DNA of 26,897 nt from an uncultured Lachnospiraceae bacterium (GCA_946409475.1 CAMJWQ010000007.1:1-26897), one strand, 5' to 3'. Positions 1 to 8,069 are shown, numbered from the stretch's first letter. Notes: a model not told the origin generated them from the sequence alone. Made by a program: numbers and translations.

Positions 1-333
1 GTTATTATAATGTTCAAAACCGCATTTTTTTAATGTGGTTTCAATTTCACTCACATAGGCATTTGAAGTGGAAATAACTATCCAGAAATTTTCTTTTCTT
101 AAAATAAATTCTTCTATAGATATTACGTCTTCCTTTAAATAACCTTTTTTTTGTTTCTCTTTACTGGCATCAATAAACCCCTTTAAGCAATCGTAGTTTT
201 CTAAGGTTTTATATATTCCTTTTGATTTTTCTCCCGCCCCGTACAAAAAAACACCCTTGTCATGCCTTAAAAATTCCTTTATTATATCTTTCGCTTTTTC
301 ATCGTATTGATGTCCTTTATTTATCCACTTCAT
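1..333 (-). CDS. Partial protein starting with a YGAG Rossmann-like module
   Basis: The frame opens at an ATG (331-333) behind a strong AGGAGG ribosome site (338-343) and stays open for 111 codons to the window edge, so the C-terminus is missing. After about 25 residues comes a short hydrophobic strand ending in YGAG (residues 31-34), then a helix, an acidic FIDAS segment (about residue 54) and a WIVIST strand (about 87). This is a nucleotide-binding Rossmann-like layout similar to PglD-type or sugar-nucleotide-binding modules. Related modules occur in three other proteins of this cluster (C-terminus of the GT2 protein just upstream, N-terminus of the DUF115 protein, C-terminus of one TIM-barrel protein). 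The gene follows the GT2 gene by 48 bases and is probably in the same operon. Its full function cannot be told: the missing part could be a glycosyltransferase or another enzyme. Confidence 0.75.
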   Translation of the reverse strand, partial: MKWINKGHQYDEKAKDIIKEFLRHDKGVFLYGAGEKSKGIYKTLENYDCLKGFIDASKEKQKKGYLKEDVISIEEFILRKENFWIVISTSNAYVSEIETTLKKCGFEHYNN

Positions 334-381
334 ACTATTCCTCCTAGAAAAACAGTCTGTTTACCGAATCTGCTCCTTATT

Positions 382-1599
382 CTATTCCCAGGCTATACAA
401 TTTTTAAATCCTGCATTTACAATATTATCTTTAATTTCCTTGTGATGAATTTTAGTGGTTGCCACTATGATTAGAGCTGTTTCCTTGTAATTTTCCCATT
501 GAAATAATTCTTTAATCGGATATCCCATATAAGTATCCTGCTCCTTTTTTTTATTGCTGATTGCTATACCGATAATCTGTTTATTTTTTTCCTGTAATAG
601 CTCTATAACCTCATACGCTACCATTCCTGCGCCATAAACAATAATTTCAGAGAATTGTTCGATATAGCATTCCCATTCCTCACTGATTCCCTTTACGTAT
701 TTAAATTGCGGCTTTGTCTGAACCAAAATTTTATATAAATAAGTACACGCCTCTTCTTTGAATTTTATCTCAGGAACATTACCGATATATCCCAAAGCAA
801 CATTAATCCTTCTATGGAACAGATTCAATCTGCTTCTAATTCCTTCCTCAATTTCCCTTTGATTTTTCCTATTCATCCAAAGCTTTAATACTTCATAGTA
901 AATAATTACATAAGACGCCAAATGTTCTCCGCTTAATCTGCTCGTAGTTGAATTATTTCTTTTTCTATAATTATACAGTTTATTGCCGATGCACATTACG
1001 CTCCTGGCGTTTAATATAGCCTGCAAGGTATATAGCGTATCTTCATAGACAATGCCTTCATAAAACTTAATTACACTTTCTACAATATAGCTTCGTTTCC
1101 AAAACTGCATACATGCAGCACTTTGATATTCATTTTCCTTGTTAAGCTCAATAAAAAACTGGTTTCCCGTATAGACCCGGTTACAGCATTTTAAATAAGA
1201 GATGTCTGTACTATCATTCTCTTTGCTTTCACCTATCACTGTAGCCCCGAAAAATATCCCTTGAACATTATTTTCTTCTGCATATGAGTATAAAATCTCC
1301 ATAGCATTATAATCTAAATAATCATCCGAATCCAAAAAATATAGATATTTTCCCCTGGCTTTTTCAATTCCTATATTTCTGGCAAAAGATTGTCCCCTAT
1401 TATTAGACAAACGAATTAAGGAGAAGCGGAAATCAGTCTCTATAAATTTTTTTGCTGTTTCATAAGAATTGTCTGTAGAAAAATCATCAATACAAATAAC
1501 TTCAATATCTGTCAATGTTTGCTTTGCTACACTCAGTAAGCATTCATGTAAGTAACTTTCAACATTATATATCGGTATAATAATTGAAATTTTAGGCAT
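382..1599 (-). CDS. Family 2 glycosyltransferase with C-terminal YGAG Rossmann-like module
   Basis: The protein has 405 residues. The N-terminus is a classic GT-A fold of family GT2: the ISIIIPIYN strand, a CIDDFSTDNS nucleotide-binding segment near residue 37, the NNRGQSFARNIG helix, and a FLDSDD segment (about 88-93) holding the DXD-type metal and sugar-nucleotide site. It should move an activated sugar onto a growing glycan in the cytoplasm. From about residue 318 a second domain starts with IVYGAG and ends with ATTKIHHKEI and NAGFKN segments. That is the Rossmann-like module repeated elsewhere in this cluster. The start has a good AGGAGAGG ribosome site seven bases upstream. Donor and acceptor cannot be read from the sequence. 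The position in a flagellin-linked island suggests flagellar glycan assembly, but a cell-surface polysaccharide is possible. Confidence 0.85.
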   Translation of the reverse strand: MPKISIIIPIYNVESYLHECLLSVAKQTLTDIEVICIDDFSTDNSYETAKKFIETDFRFSLIRLSNNRGQSFARNIGIEKARGKYLYFLDSDDYLDYNAMEILYSYAEENNVQGIFFGATVIGESKENDSTDISYLKCCNRVYTGNQFFIELNKENEYQSAACMQFWKRSYIVESVIKFYEGIVYEDTLYTLQAILNARSVMCIGNKLYNYRKRNNSTTSRLSGEHLASYVIIYYEVLKLWMNRKNQREIEEGIRSRLNLFHRRINVALGYIGNVPEIKFKEEACTYLYKILVQTKPQFKYVKGISEEWECYIEQFSEIIVYGAGMVAYEVIELLQEKNKQIIGIAISNKKKEQDTYMGYPIKELFQWENYKETALIIVATTKIHHKEIKDNIVNAGFKNCIAWE

Positions 1600-1653
1600 T
1601 ATTTTACCTCTCCTATCTATTGTTACATAACTAATTAATAAAATTATTTATCT

Positions 1654-2139
1654 TTACTTTTTACTAATGTGTTTAAGCCATTCTATAAATTCTCTTACTG
1701 CACCATATCCACCAGGAGATTTTGCGACATAATCAGATATCTCTCTTATTTCCCTTGCTGCATCATTTGGACAACCTGTTACCGCCACCTTCCTCATACA
1801 GTCCAAATCATTTAAATCATCCCCTATATATGCCGTCTCCTCCAAACTTATATTATTTTCATTTAATACTTTAGTTAGGTCAAATAATTTATTATCACTA
1901 CCTTGTATAACACATGAAATATCCAATTCCCTACATCTATTACATACAATCTCAGATTCACGTCCAGTTAAAATAATAGAAAGAATCTCCATAGAAGGCA
2001 ATAACTTCTTAATAGCATAGCCATCTTTTGCATAAAACCTCTTCATGACCTCTCCATTAGTCCCTATATAAAGGCTCCCGTCTGTCAAAGTTCCATCCAC
2101 ATCCATAACTAAGGCTTTAATAATAGTATCTTTCTTCAT
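1654..2139 (-). CDS. KdsC-like HAD phosphatase (ulosonate-phosphate phosphatase family)
   Basis: This small cap-less HAD hydrolase has 161 residues, the usual size for KdsC and for the phosphatase half of fused NeuA proteins. Visible motifs are DVDGTLTDG (residues 13-21, with nucleophile Asp13 and acid/base Asp15), FYAKDGYAIK (35-44), LTGRES (57-62), Lys84 in GSDNK, GDDLND (106-111), and the C-terminal GGYGAVREF tail typical of KdsC, which contacts the neighbouring subunit. Members of this family remove phosphate from Kdo-8-P, Neu5Ac-9-P or KDN-9-P in the cytoplasm. I chose the ATG at 2139 because GAGG lies about 11 bases upstream and the DVDGT motif then sits at the usual distance. An ATG at 2169 lacks a ribosome site and would overlap the upstream gene. 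Its neighbours, an aldolase and a CMP-sugar synthetase, fit a 3-deoxy-ulosonic acid pathway. The exact substrate is inferred only. Confidence 0.85.
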   Translation of the reverse strand: MKKDTIIKALVMDVDGTLTDGSLYIGTNGEVMKRFYAKDGYAIKKLLPSMEILSIILTGRESEIVCNRCRELDISCVIQGSDNKLFDLTKVLNENNISLEETAYIGDDLNDLDCMRKVAVTGCPNDAAREIREISDYVAKSPGGYGAVREFIEWLKHISKK

Positions 2140-2152
2140 TTTCAATACATCC

Positions 2153-3763
2153 TCACTCCATAGATTCATATATGCTGGGGGTCAAAAAATTCACCTCTAT
2201 CTTTGAGGCAGCCTTTTCTTTAAATTGTAAGAATAGTTTATGAATTTCTAAATTAGTTTTATAACTATCCTTATTTACCTTTTCATTGGGAAATGATTTA
2301 TCAATATAATTTTCCATATTGGGTTGTAATCCATCAAATCCTGCTAATTGTATTTCATTAACGCATAATTTTTTTAAAAGATTAAGCAACATAATGGTAC
2401 TATTATCAAAAAAAATACTATCTTCAGCAATTAGTCCTGTATAATTCACCCTAAATACCTCTTCTACATCATCAAATATATTAGAAGAAACAATACATTT
2501 TGATCTTTCCACCCAATTACTATATTTTCCCCATCGTATAGTATTAGCAAAGAAAATATAATCACAGGACAGTCTTTGAGGTACAAAGTTTACAGCTACT
2601 TTAATAGGCTTATGTTCTCCTATATAACTTTTAATTTCCTTATCATGTGTCTCAATTGTCTTTCCAGGAGCCAATACCAATACTGTTTTTCCTTCAAATT
2701 TTTCCCTGAGCTGTTTCATTGTGAATTCATCATCAATTTGTTCGGAACAATACTTTTTATAAATCCCCTGTATATTGTCATAATCATAGCTCTGCCTTTT
2801 TTCTGCATCTATTCCCGAAATAATATATTTTATATCTCTGCTATTTAACCTATATTTTTCAGTTAGATAAATAACATTATTAGGGTGTGCTTTATATATT
2901 CCTGCCATAAACGCCGGTATTGAATATCCCCATTCATTATCTTTTTTAATTGGATAGAGATATCTGTCTATTGCATCCAATACCGCATCTAAATCATAAT
3001 CATAATTATGTTTTCTTGTCAGGAAATCTAAAATAAGCTCTGTATTAAGATTACCTGCACATTTTCCCATCCCATTTAACGTGGCATCAATTATCAACTG
3101 CCTCTTTTTTTCCGCCAAATGAATAATCCTTTGCGTAAGTGCAAAAGACATTTGCATATTATTATGTGAATGGAAATCAACCCCTATAACCGGATCCAAT
3201 TGTTTATCTACCACATGCCATAGCTTCTCCAGATCATCCAAATACATGGCGCCATATGTATCTACAATACCAAATGAAACTGGTTTTATTTCATTTGCGA
3301 TATTGATAATTTCAAGTAATTCCTGTTCAGAATATCCATTTGTATTTACATCTTGAAAATATAGCTCGTACCCCATTTTTTTAATATAGCGCATTGCACG
3401 AATCAGTTCTTCTTTCTCTTCCAGCAGATCTCTCCTGGTAAATCCAAAACGTATTCCACTAATTTCAGTTTGTATAGCCGGTTCTAATTTATATACATCA
3501 TATAGACCATAATCTACAAATACAACAAACTTAACTAATTTATGATTGTTTTCTATATAACGGTCTGCATCTCTAACGGATGAAAAAAAAGTGCTGTCCC
3601 CCTGATATTCAACACCATCTCTCAGAAATCCTAGCTCAATTACATCTATATTAGCTTTTATAAGCTGCCTCATTATTCCCGAAACAGTTATATCCTCAAA
3701 ATTGCAATTTATAATCCTTCCCCCATCTCGCAATGTACAATCCAATATTTTAATATTCTTCAT
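2153..3763 (-). CDS. DRE-TIM (HMGL-like) aldolase fused to a C-terminal DUF115/GT42-like domain
   Basis: The protein has 536 residues in two parts. Residues 1 to about 300 form a DRE-TIM metallolyase barrel: CTLRDGG (residues 9-15, Asp13 a metal ligand) and HSHNN (198-202) match the divalent-metal site of 4-hydroxy-2-oxovalerate aldolase and HMG-CoA lyase. Such barrels make or break C-C bonds with pyruvate enolate or acyl-CoA. Residues from about 355 on carry VLAPGKTI (362-369), VAVNFV, DYIFFAN (401-407) and NEIQLAGFDG (469-478). These line up in order with the GNGPSL, GMNLSF and IYLIGADF segments of the DUF115 protein upstream, so a DUF115/GT42-like fold is likely. The start is the ATG at 3763, with GGGGG six bases upstream. 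The gene follows the CMP-sugar synthetase almost without a gap. I infer condensation of pyruvate with a sugar aldehyde to give a 2-keto-3-deoxy acid. No NeuB or KdsA homologue is in the window. Confidence 0.8.
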   Translation of the reverse strand: MKNIKILDCTLRDGGRIINCNFEDITVSGIMRQLIKANIDVIELGFLRDGVEYQGDSTFFSSVRDADRYIENNHKLVKFVVFVDYGLYDVYKLEPAIQTEISGIRFGFTRRDLLEEKEELIRAMRYIKKMGYELYFQDVNTNGYSEQELLEIINIANEIKPVSFGIVDTYGAMYLDDLEKLWHVVDKQLDPVIGVDFHSHNNMQMSFALTQRIIHLAEKKRQLIIDATLNGMGKCAGNLNTELILDFLTRKHNYDYDLDAVLDAIDRYLYPIKKDNEWGYSIPAFMAGIYKAHPNNVIYLTEKYRLNSRDIKYIISGIDAEKRQSYDYDNIQGIYKKYCSEQIDDEFTMKQLREKFEGKTVLVLAPGKTIETHDKEIKSYIGEHKPIKVAVNFVPQRLSCDYIFFANTIRWGKYSNWVERSKCIVSSNIFDDVEEVFRVNYTGLIAEDSIFFDNSTIMLLNLLKKLCVNEIQLAGFDGLQPNMENYIDKSFPNEKVNKDSYKTNLEIHKLFLQFKEKAASKIEVNFLTPSIYESME

Positions 3764-3777
3764 TATCATCCCCCACA

Positions 3778-4428
3778 TTATTTTTTGTATAAATAATCTG
3801 CGGCCACCTTGGCAAATTCATAATCATCTGCTGTATCTATATCAATTGCTTCTAATTGTTCAATAACCTTCATATAAGGTTTTATCCCAATTCTTTGATG
3901 ATACTTTTCAAATACTTCTCTCGTAAATATGAAGAAAGCACCTGTCTCCATATATATCGGTTCCAGATTCTGTGTCGTTACTATATCTTTCATATCATAA
4001 TTAAAAGGTTTTCCTTTATACCAACAATAATCCTGTATCTTTTTTACACTAAAAGCTGAATCATATTCACCACTTTTAACTTTTTCTAATGCTTCTTCCA
4101 TTGATGATGGCTGAGTAAACGGCTGTGTTACATGTGTAAGTACATAAATATCGGCTTTCACATCTTTAATAAAGTAGTCTATAATTTCTAATCCTTTAAC
4201 CTGATATCCATCCAGATAAGTATCCCTTTTTAAAAACGTCAATTCCTTAGGCATATACTTCCTTATTACTTCATCACTACAATAAACATATCTCTCATCT
4301 ATACCCTTCACTTTTTTCACTGTATCAAAAATGTACTCACACATTGCTTTATCACCTAATGGTAAAGTATTTTTGCCGTGTAATCTTTGATTATTTAATT
4401 TAATCGGAATAAATGATACGATCTTCAT
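3778..4428 (-). CDS. CMP-sugar synthetase, NeuA-like (acylneuraminate cytidylyltransferase family)
   Basis: The protein has 216 residues, the usual size for single-domain bacterial CMP-sialate and CMP-Kdo synthetases. The N-terminal motif IPIKLNNQRLHGKN (residues 7-20) is the CTP-binding P-loop-like segment of the family. LPLGDKAM follows, then a YVYCSDE segment, LTHVTQPF (the acid-sugar and CTP pocket) and a C-terminal IDIDTADDYEFA with the acidic pair expected for metal binding. The reaction is CTP plus a 2-keto-3-deoxy sugar acid to CMP-sugar plus pyrophosphate, in the cytoplasm. I prefer the ATG at 4428, behind AAAGGG, over an ATG at 4464, because the motif then sits at the very N-terminus as in family members. 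It is followed at once by the aldolase gene and then by a KdsC-like phosphatase, which in many NeuA proteins is a fused domain. The sugar itself is not identified. Confidence 0.88.
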   Translation of the reverse strand: MKIVSFIPIKLNNQRLHGKNTLPLGDKAMCEYIFDTVKKVKGIDERYVYCSDEVIRKYMPKELTFLKRDTYLDGYQVKGLEIIDYFIKDVKADIYVLTHVTQPFTQPSSMEEALEKVKSGEYDSAFSVKKIQDYCWYKGKPFNYDMKDIVTTQNLEPIYMETGAFFIFTREVFEKYHQRIGIKPYMKVIEQLEAIDIDTADDYEFAKVAADYLYKK

Positions 4429-4485
4429 ATCTATCGCCCTTTCTTTCATATGATTAATAACCATGTTTTCGCATATTCTTCTCCA

Positions 4486-5373
4486 TTATTTATAAAGATA
4501 AACCACTATATAGTCTGCTAATCCCTTTGCACCGCACTCACTCTTCCAAACTTCATTTAATGTATCGGTAACAAAAGAATATTTGGGCTCCCCGCAAGGT
4601 CTTTCTTCTTTGAGCCAGCCCAGTAAATTACTAATACCATAACGTTGAAAATATTTAACTTCTATTTTCTTAAATCCAGCTTTTTCCGCAAGCAGCTTTA
4701 GATTTTTTTCCGCCAGGATCCATAAATGTTGTGTACTGTATAAAAGTTTTCTCTCATAAATCTCACCTAACATCTGCCGCATAACGGGCGCATCAGTAGG
4801 GGTTCCAATTATTGCCTCTCCACCTGGTTTTAAAAGTTCATAAGCATCCTCAATAAACCGCAAAGGTGATTCTACATGTTCAATTACATCAAAGGATGTA
4901 ATTACTTCCACTTTATCCAACCACATATTTTTCGCATCTGCTGCATAGGCATATGCCTGATAGCCTTTATTTTTCATTATTTTTCTATATGCTAACGTTG
5001 GCTCTATCGCAATTATTTCCTGCGCCACACCACTTAAAAAGTCAAGGAAGGAACCACCGCCACATCCAATATCTGCTATCACCTTATGTCTAAAAATATC
5101 TGTTCCGGTATACATAAATTTTTGCATAGTTTCTTTGTCATGAAGCCTATAAAACTGCTCAATGTCAGAACTGCCTTCCAGCGAATCCCTATATTTCGTA
5201 CTTTCATAATAATCTATATTTTCCATACTGCAATTCGCGTGCCATATTACTTCACATTCTCCGCATTGATATATAGAAATATTTTCGTCCGAATATTTAC
5301 CCAATCCCCCATTTCGTATCTTCCCGTTATATATTCTTTTCACATTATTACTATCACATAATTTGCAATTCAT
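4486..5373 (-). CDS. SAM-dependent methyltransferase with N-terminal zinc-ribbon-like cysteines
   Basis: The protein has 295 residues. The first 50 hold two cysteine pairs, CKLC (3-6) and CGEC (about 37-40), spaced like the putative zinc-binding domain found before sugar methyltransferases. The class I Rossmann fold follows: VIADIGCGGGSFLDF (motif I, SAM binding), an acidic IAIEP strand, a SFDVIEHVESP segment (motif IV region) and LLKPGGEAIIGTP (motif VI). It should transfer a methyl group from SAM to a small molecule, most likely a nucleotide sugar or glycan. The third domain of C-methyltransferases such as TylC3 is not present, so O- or N-methylation is equally possible. GAGGG lies seven bases before the ATG. 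It sits between the DUF115 protein and the CMP-sugar synthetase with short spacers, consistent with one operon. Confidence 0.85.
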   Translation of the reverse strand: MNCKLCDSNNVKRIYNGKIRNGGLGKYSDENISIYQCGECEVIWHANCSMENIDYYESTKYRDSLEGSSDIEQFYRLHDKETMQKFMYTGTDIFRHKVIADIGCGGGSFLDFLSGVAQEIIAIEPTLAYRKIMKNKGYQAYAYAADAKNMWLDKVEVITSFDVIEHVESPLRFIEDAYELLKPGGEAIIGTPTDAPVMRQMLGEIYERKLLYSTQHLWILAEKNLKLLAEKAGFKKIEVKYFQRYGISNLLGWLKEERPCGEPKYSFVTDTLNEVWKSECGAKGLADYIVVYLYK

Positions 5374-5391
5374 TTTCTTCCCTCTTTCGTA

Positions 5392-6678
5392 TCATATAAG
5401 TGTATCCAAATCAACCCTTGGAAATATCTCCAGCTTGCCTCCTCTGGTTGCATTATATATTTGTATTCCATGTGCATCTGCATAATTTTTTGCTATCAAA
5501 AGTGCATTTAGTGAAATATTTATATATGTAATTCCTGCAACAATTCGCTTGTCCTCTACATCATCATCATAAAAATGATTTCCCTTCTTCGTTGCATCCC
5601 CGGAATAACTAAAATCTGCTCCAATTAAATATATCTTAGTAAAGCCCATATAAGTAGCTATTTGAAGAGTATCAAACATAACTGTATAGCCACTATAAAC
5701 CACCTCAGAAATGTCATTCGAAAATTTTTGTCTCTCTAAATAACACCTTTTAGGATATCCGGGATAATAATTTACTCCTTGCAAATGGGGAGTTTCTTCC
5801 ATATCATAAAAATTCTTAATAAACATATTTTCACGGTTTAGTTCCTTTATTTCATCATAGTATTGCTTCACTATATTATATTCAGCTACTGTATAATAAG
5901 TTGGCCTCCAACAAACCTTGTCATATACCTTAAAGCTTAAATTCATCCCGAAATTGCAAATGCCACTTTCCTGAACACGATTTAAATCCTCAATTTTGAG
6001 GCTAGGGCCGTTTCCAATTATTATGCAGCGTTCTCCTTTATGAATATTTTTATACTTTTTTAATAGCTGTCCAAATGTTTTATTTTTAGGTATTTTAAGC
6101 TCATATATGTCTAATACTTCTCTTGCAGCACTTATTTTCTTATATATTTTTTCGCTGATATTTTCCGAAAATAAAACCAATGTATCACTTTTCTTAAGAT
6201 CATCAAAGTCTATTATTTCAACACCTACGTCCTTTACTTTTTCTGTTTCTATTTTACTTTCCGGGATAACCTTAATACTTCTATCTCCCTTACACATTCT
6301 AAGATCATGTAATAGCTTTATAGATATAGGATTATACCCATATAATACAATTACACTCTTCTCCTCTAAATGCCACTCTAAAATCATTTGTCTCGTATCT
6401 GCTAATCCAAATTGTATCATCGGAGCCACATAATAATTTCTGATTTTTTTTCTCTCTAATTGTTGAACAATTCCCTCATATATGGCTGCAGTAATAATGA
6501 CCGTCTCATCTCTATGCGATTCCATGTAGTTCTCAAATGATATAACGGGAATCCCCTTTATCGGTATTCCTACTCTTTTTCTCTCATTATCTATTATTGC
6601 AATAATATTATCTCCGCCAAAATAATTTATAATTCCCCACACATTATTTCCGGCTCCAAATAAATAATATTTTTCCAT
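5392..6678 (-). CDS. Maf-like DUF115 protein with N-terminal FGAG module (candidate flagellin glycan transferase)
   Basis: The protein has 428 residues. It begins with the cluster's Rossmann-like module: YLFGAG (residues 5-10), AIIDNERKRVG, and AAIYEGIVQQLERKKIRNY (about 64-82). A second alpha/beta segment follows (about 105-195). From residue 215 comes a DUF115 (MptE-like) domain: IIIGNGPSL (219-227), a SGYTVMF helix (329-335), IYLIGADFSYSG (349-360), His368, and YNATRGGKLEIFPR (408-421). DUF115 is the core of the Maf proteins needed for flagellin glycosylation in Campylobacter, Aeromonas and Gram-positive genera. GNGPSL and the G(I/A)DF strand also recall GT42 sialyltransferases, which use CMP-sugars. 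With a CMP-sugar synthetase two genes downstream, I infer a transferase placing a CMP-activated sugar on flagellin. The family also contains pterin pyrophosphokinases, so this needs direct proof. Confidence 0.75.
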   Translation of the reverse strand: MEKYYLFGAGNNVWGIINYFGGDNIIAIIDNERKRVGIPIKGIPVISFENYMESHRDETVIITAAIYEGIVQQLERKKIRNYYVAPMIQFGLADTRQMILEWHLEEKSVIVLYGYNPISIKLLHDLRMCKGDRSIKVIPESKIETEKVKDVGVEIIDFDDLKKSDTLVLFSENISEKIYKKISAAREVLDIYELKIPKNKTFGQLLKKYKNIHKGERCIIIGNGPSLKIEDLNRVQESGICNFGMNLSFKVYDKVCWRPTYYTVAEYNIVKQYYDEIKELNRENMFIKNFYDMEETPHLQGVNYYPGYPKRCYLERQKFSNDISEVVYSGYTVMFDTLQIATYMGFTKIYLIGADFSYSGDATKKGNHFYDDDVEDKRIVAGITYINISLNALLIAKNYADAHGIQIYNATRGGKLEIFPRVDLDTLI

Positions 6679-6752
6679 TTCTCATTCCTTATCATCAAAC
6701 AAATAAAGAAACTGCAGATGACCTTTCAATAATTGTAAAAAGACTCAACCTT

Positions 6753-7991
6753 TTAATAAGCTTTAAATTCTTGTATAGACTCTCCACGTATATTGATAGA
6801 TTTTTCTATCAAATCCACCACCCTCTCACTGGCATATCCGTCTTCCAGCACTCCATGCTCCAGTGAAAAATCATCAATTTTCTTCTTATATTCATCTATA
6901 TCAAACTTTTCTATATTTTTAACCAGTTCATCATTTGTTAAAGCCACAGAAAAGGGCAGTGAATACATATCCCACATCAGCTCTCCCCGCTCCTTTATGT
7001 ACTCTTTCAAATCATCCGTATATAGAAATACTGGCAGATACATGTTTATGGCATCAAAAGCAGAGCTGGAATAATCGGTTATCAAAACATCGGAGGCTGC
7101 TAATACTTCATTCATATCATCTGCCTGGCTGACATCTACAGTATTTTTCACCGCATTTTTCAATGGCAGATTAGTAAGCTGTGCCGCCAGTTGAGGATGG
7201 AGCCTTAAAAATACATACCAGACACCACCGAATTTTTGTTCTAACGCCTTTACCAGCTTTCCAAAATCCAGAGTGGTTTGTTCCACAAATACCCGCCGTC
7301 TGCCTTTTTGGCTGCCCCCTCTAAAGGTCGGAGCATATATAACAATTTTAGCATTTTCCGGCAAATTATATTGTTTCCTTATATTTTTATAAGTCTCTTC
7401 TCTCTTCATTATTAAAACATCACAACGGGGTGAGCCTGTTTTTATAATTCTTCCTTCATAAAGCAGCATCTCGGGATATAATTTTGTACACCACTCTGAG
7501 TTTGACGTGACATAATCTATAAGTTTGGAATCATGTTCACTCACTAAATATGCTATTTTAGGAAATAATTTTCCTCTAAACTTACCTATAGGCTTGAATG
7601 CCACCCCTGCATGCCATGTTTGTATGTAAAATTGATGTTTTCGTTTTACCGCACCATATTCCTTTCTACTGTTATCCACCCATATTTTTGCCGTTGATAA
7701 ATGGTATACTCTATTTAAAAAATTATTTTTAATTTTTACAATTTCTTCTGGAAATTCGCGTTCCGTATTATTCACCAGCCATACAAGCTTTAACTGCTCA
7801 TTTCTTTTTAACAGCTCTTCAGCAATATAACGCGGATTGCAGCAATACCCTCCATCTCCCTCAAACGCCGTAAAAACAATCTTTTTCTTATTCACAGGAA
7901 ATATCCACATCATATAATATAAAAGACTAGTGACAAACGATTTTCTTTTACGTTTTCTTATATATGCCTCTTCATTATTAAGTGTTCTCAT
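6753..7991 (-). CDS. CDP-glycerol glycerophosphotransferase family protein (TagF/TagB-like)
   Basis: The protein has 412 residues and is a GT-B type polyol-phosphate transferase. Visible family features are TWHAG (about 125-129, His the likely base), GSPRCD (about 187-192), YAPTFR (about 219-224), RLHP (about 263-266), and SDVLITDYSS (300-309), which binds the CDP-polyol phosphates. The N-terminal 40 residues are basic and amphipathic (SLLYYMMWIF), which suits membrane association. These enzymes transfer glycerol- or ribitol-phosphate from a CDP donor. In C. difficile 630 a member of this family lies in the locus that adds a phosphodiester-linked group to the flagellin GlcNAc, so a similar role here is plausible. 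I set the start at the ATG at 7991 because a near-perfect AGAGGAGG lies six bases upstream; an upstream in-frame start at 8024 has no such site. The CDP-donor synthase is not in the window. Confidence 0.88.
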   Translation of the reverse strand: MRTLNNEEAYIRKRKRKSFVTSLLYYMMWIFPVNKKKIVFTAFEGDGGYCCNPRYIAEELLKRNEQLKLVWLVNNTEREFPEEIVKIKNNFLNRVYHLSTAKIWVDNSRKEYGAVKRKHQFYIQTWHAGVAFKPIGKFRGKLFPKIAYLVSEHDSKLIDYVTSNSEWCTKLYPEMLLYEGRIIKTGSPRCDVLIMKREETYKNIRKQYNLPENAKIVIYAPTFRGGSQKGRRRVFVEQTTLDFGKLVKALEQKFGGVWYVFLRLHPQLAAQLTNLPLKNAVKNTVDVSQADDMNEVLAASDVLITDYSSSAFDAINMYLPVFLYTDDLKEYIKERGELMWDMYSLPFSVALTNDELVKNIEKFDIDEYKKKIDDFSLEHGVLEDGYASERVVDLIEKSINIRGESIQEFKAY

Positions 7992-8010
7992 GGATAACCT
8001 CCTCTTGCTT

Positions 8011-8043
8011 ATGGGTAACCTCAATTTAAAACCTTTTACCCAT
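8011..8043 (-). repeat. Inverted repeat in the gdpD-tagF spacer
   Basis: Perfect 8-base arms ATGGGTAA (8011-8018) and TTACCCAT (8036-8043) are separated by 17 bases. They lie in the 78-base spacer just before the strong ribosome site of the TagF-like gene. No T-run follows, so it is not a classic terminator; an mRNA processing or attenuation structure is possible. Confidence 0.4.
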
Positions 8044-8069
8044 CTTTAATGATTTAAAAAATCCTTATT

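Noticed and set aside
1569..1594. A good sigma28-like match (TAAA and CCGATAT, 15 bases between) on the minus strand
   Set aside because: It lies inside the first codons of the GT2 gene, in the conserved P-K-I-S-I-I-I-P-I-Y-N coding segment, so the match is most simply explained by the protein sequence.
2576..2848. Plus-strand reading frames opposite the aldolase and other genes
   Set aside because: They lie wholly opposite strong minus-strand genes, have no ribosome sites or families, and are typical mirror frames of A/T-rich coding DNA.
3953..3960. CCGATATA string on the minus strand inside the CMP-sugar synthetase gene
   Set aside because: It has no -35 at the right distance and encodes E-P-I-Y-M of the protein.
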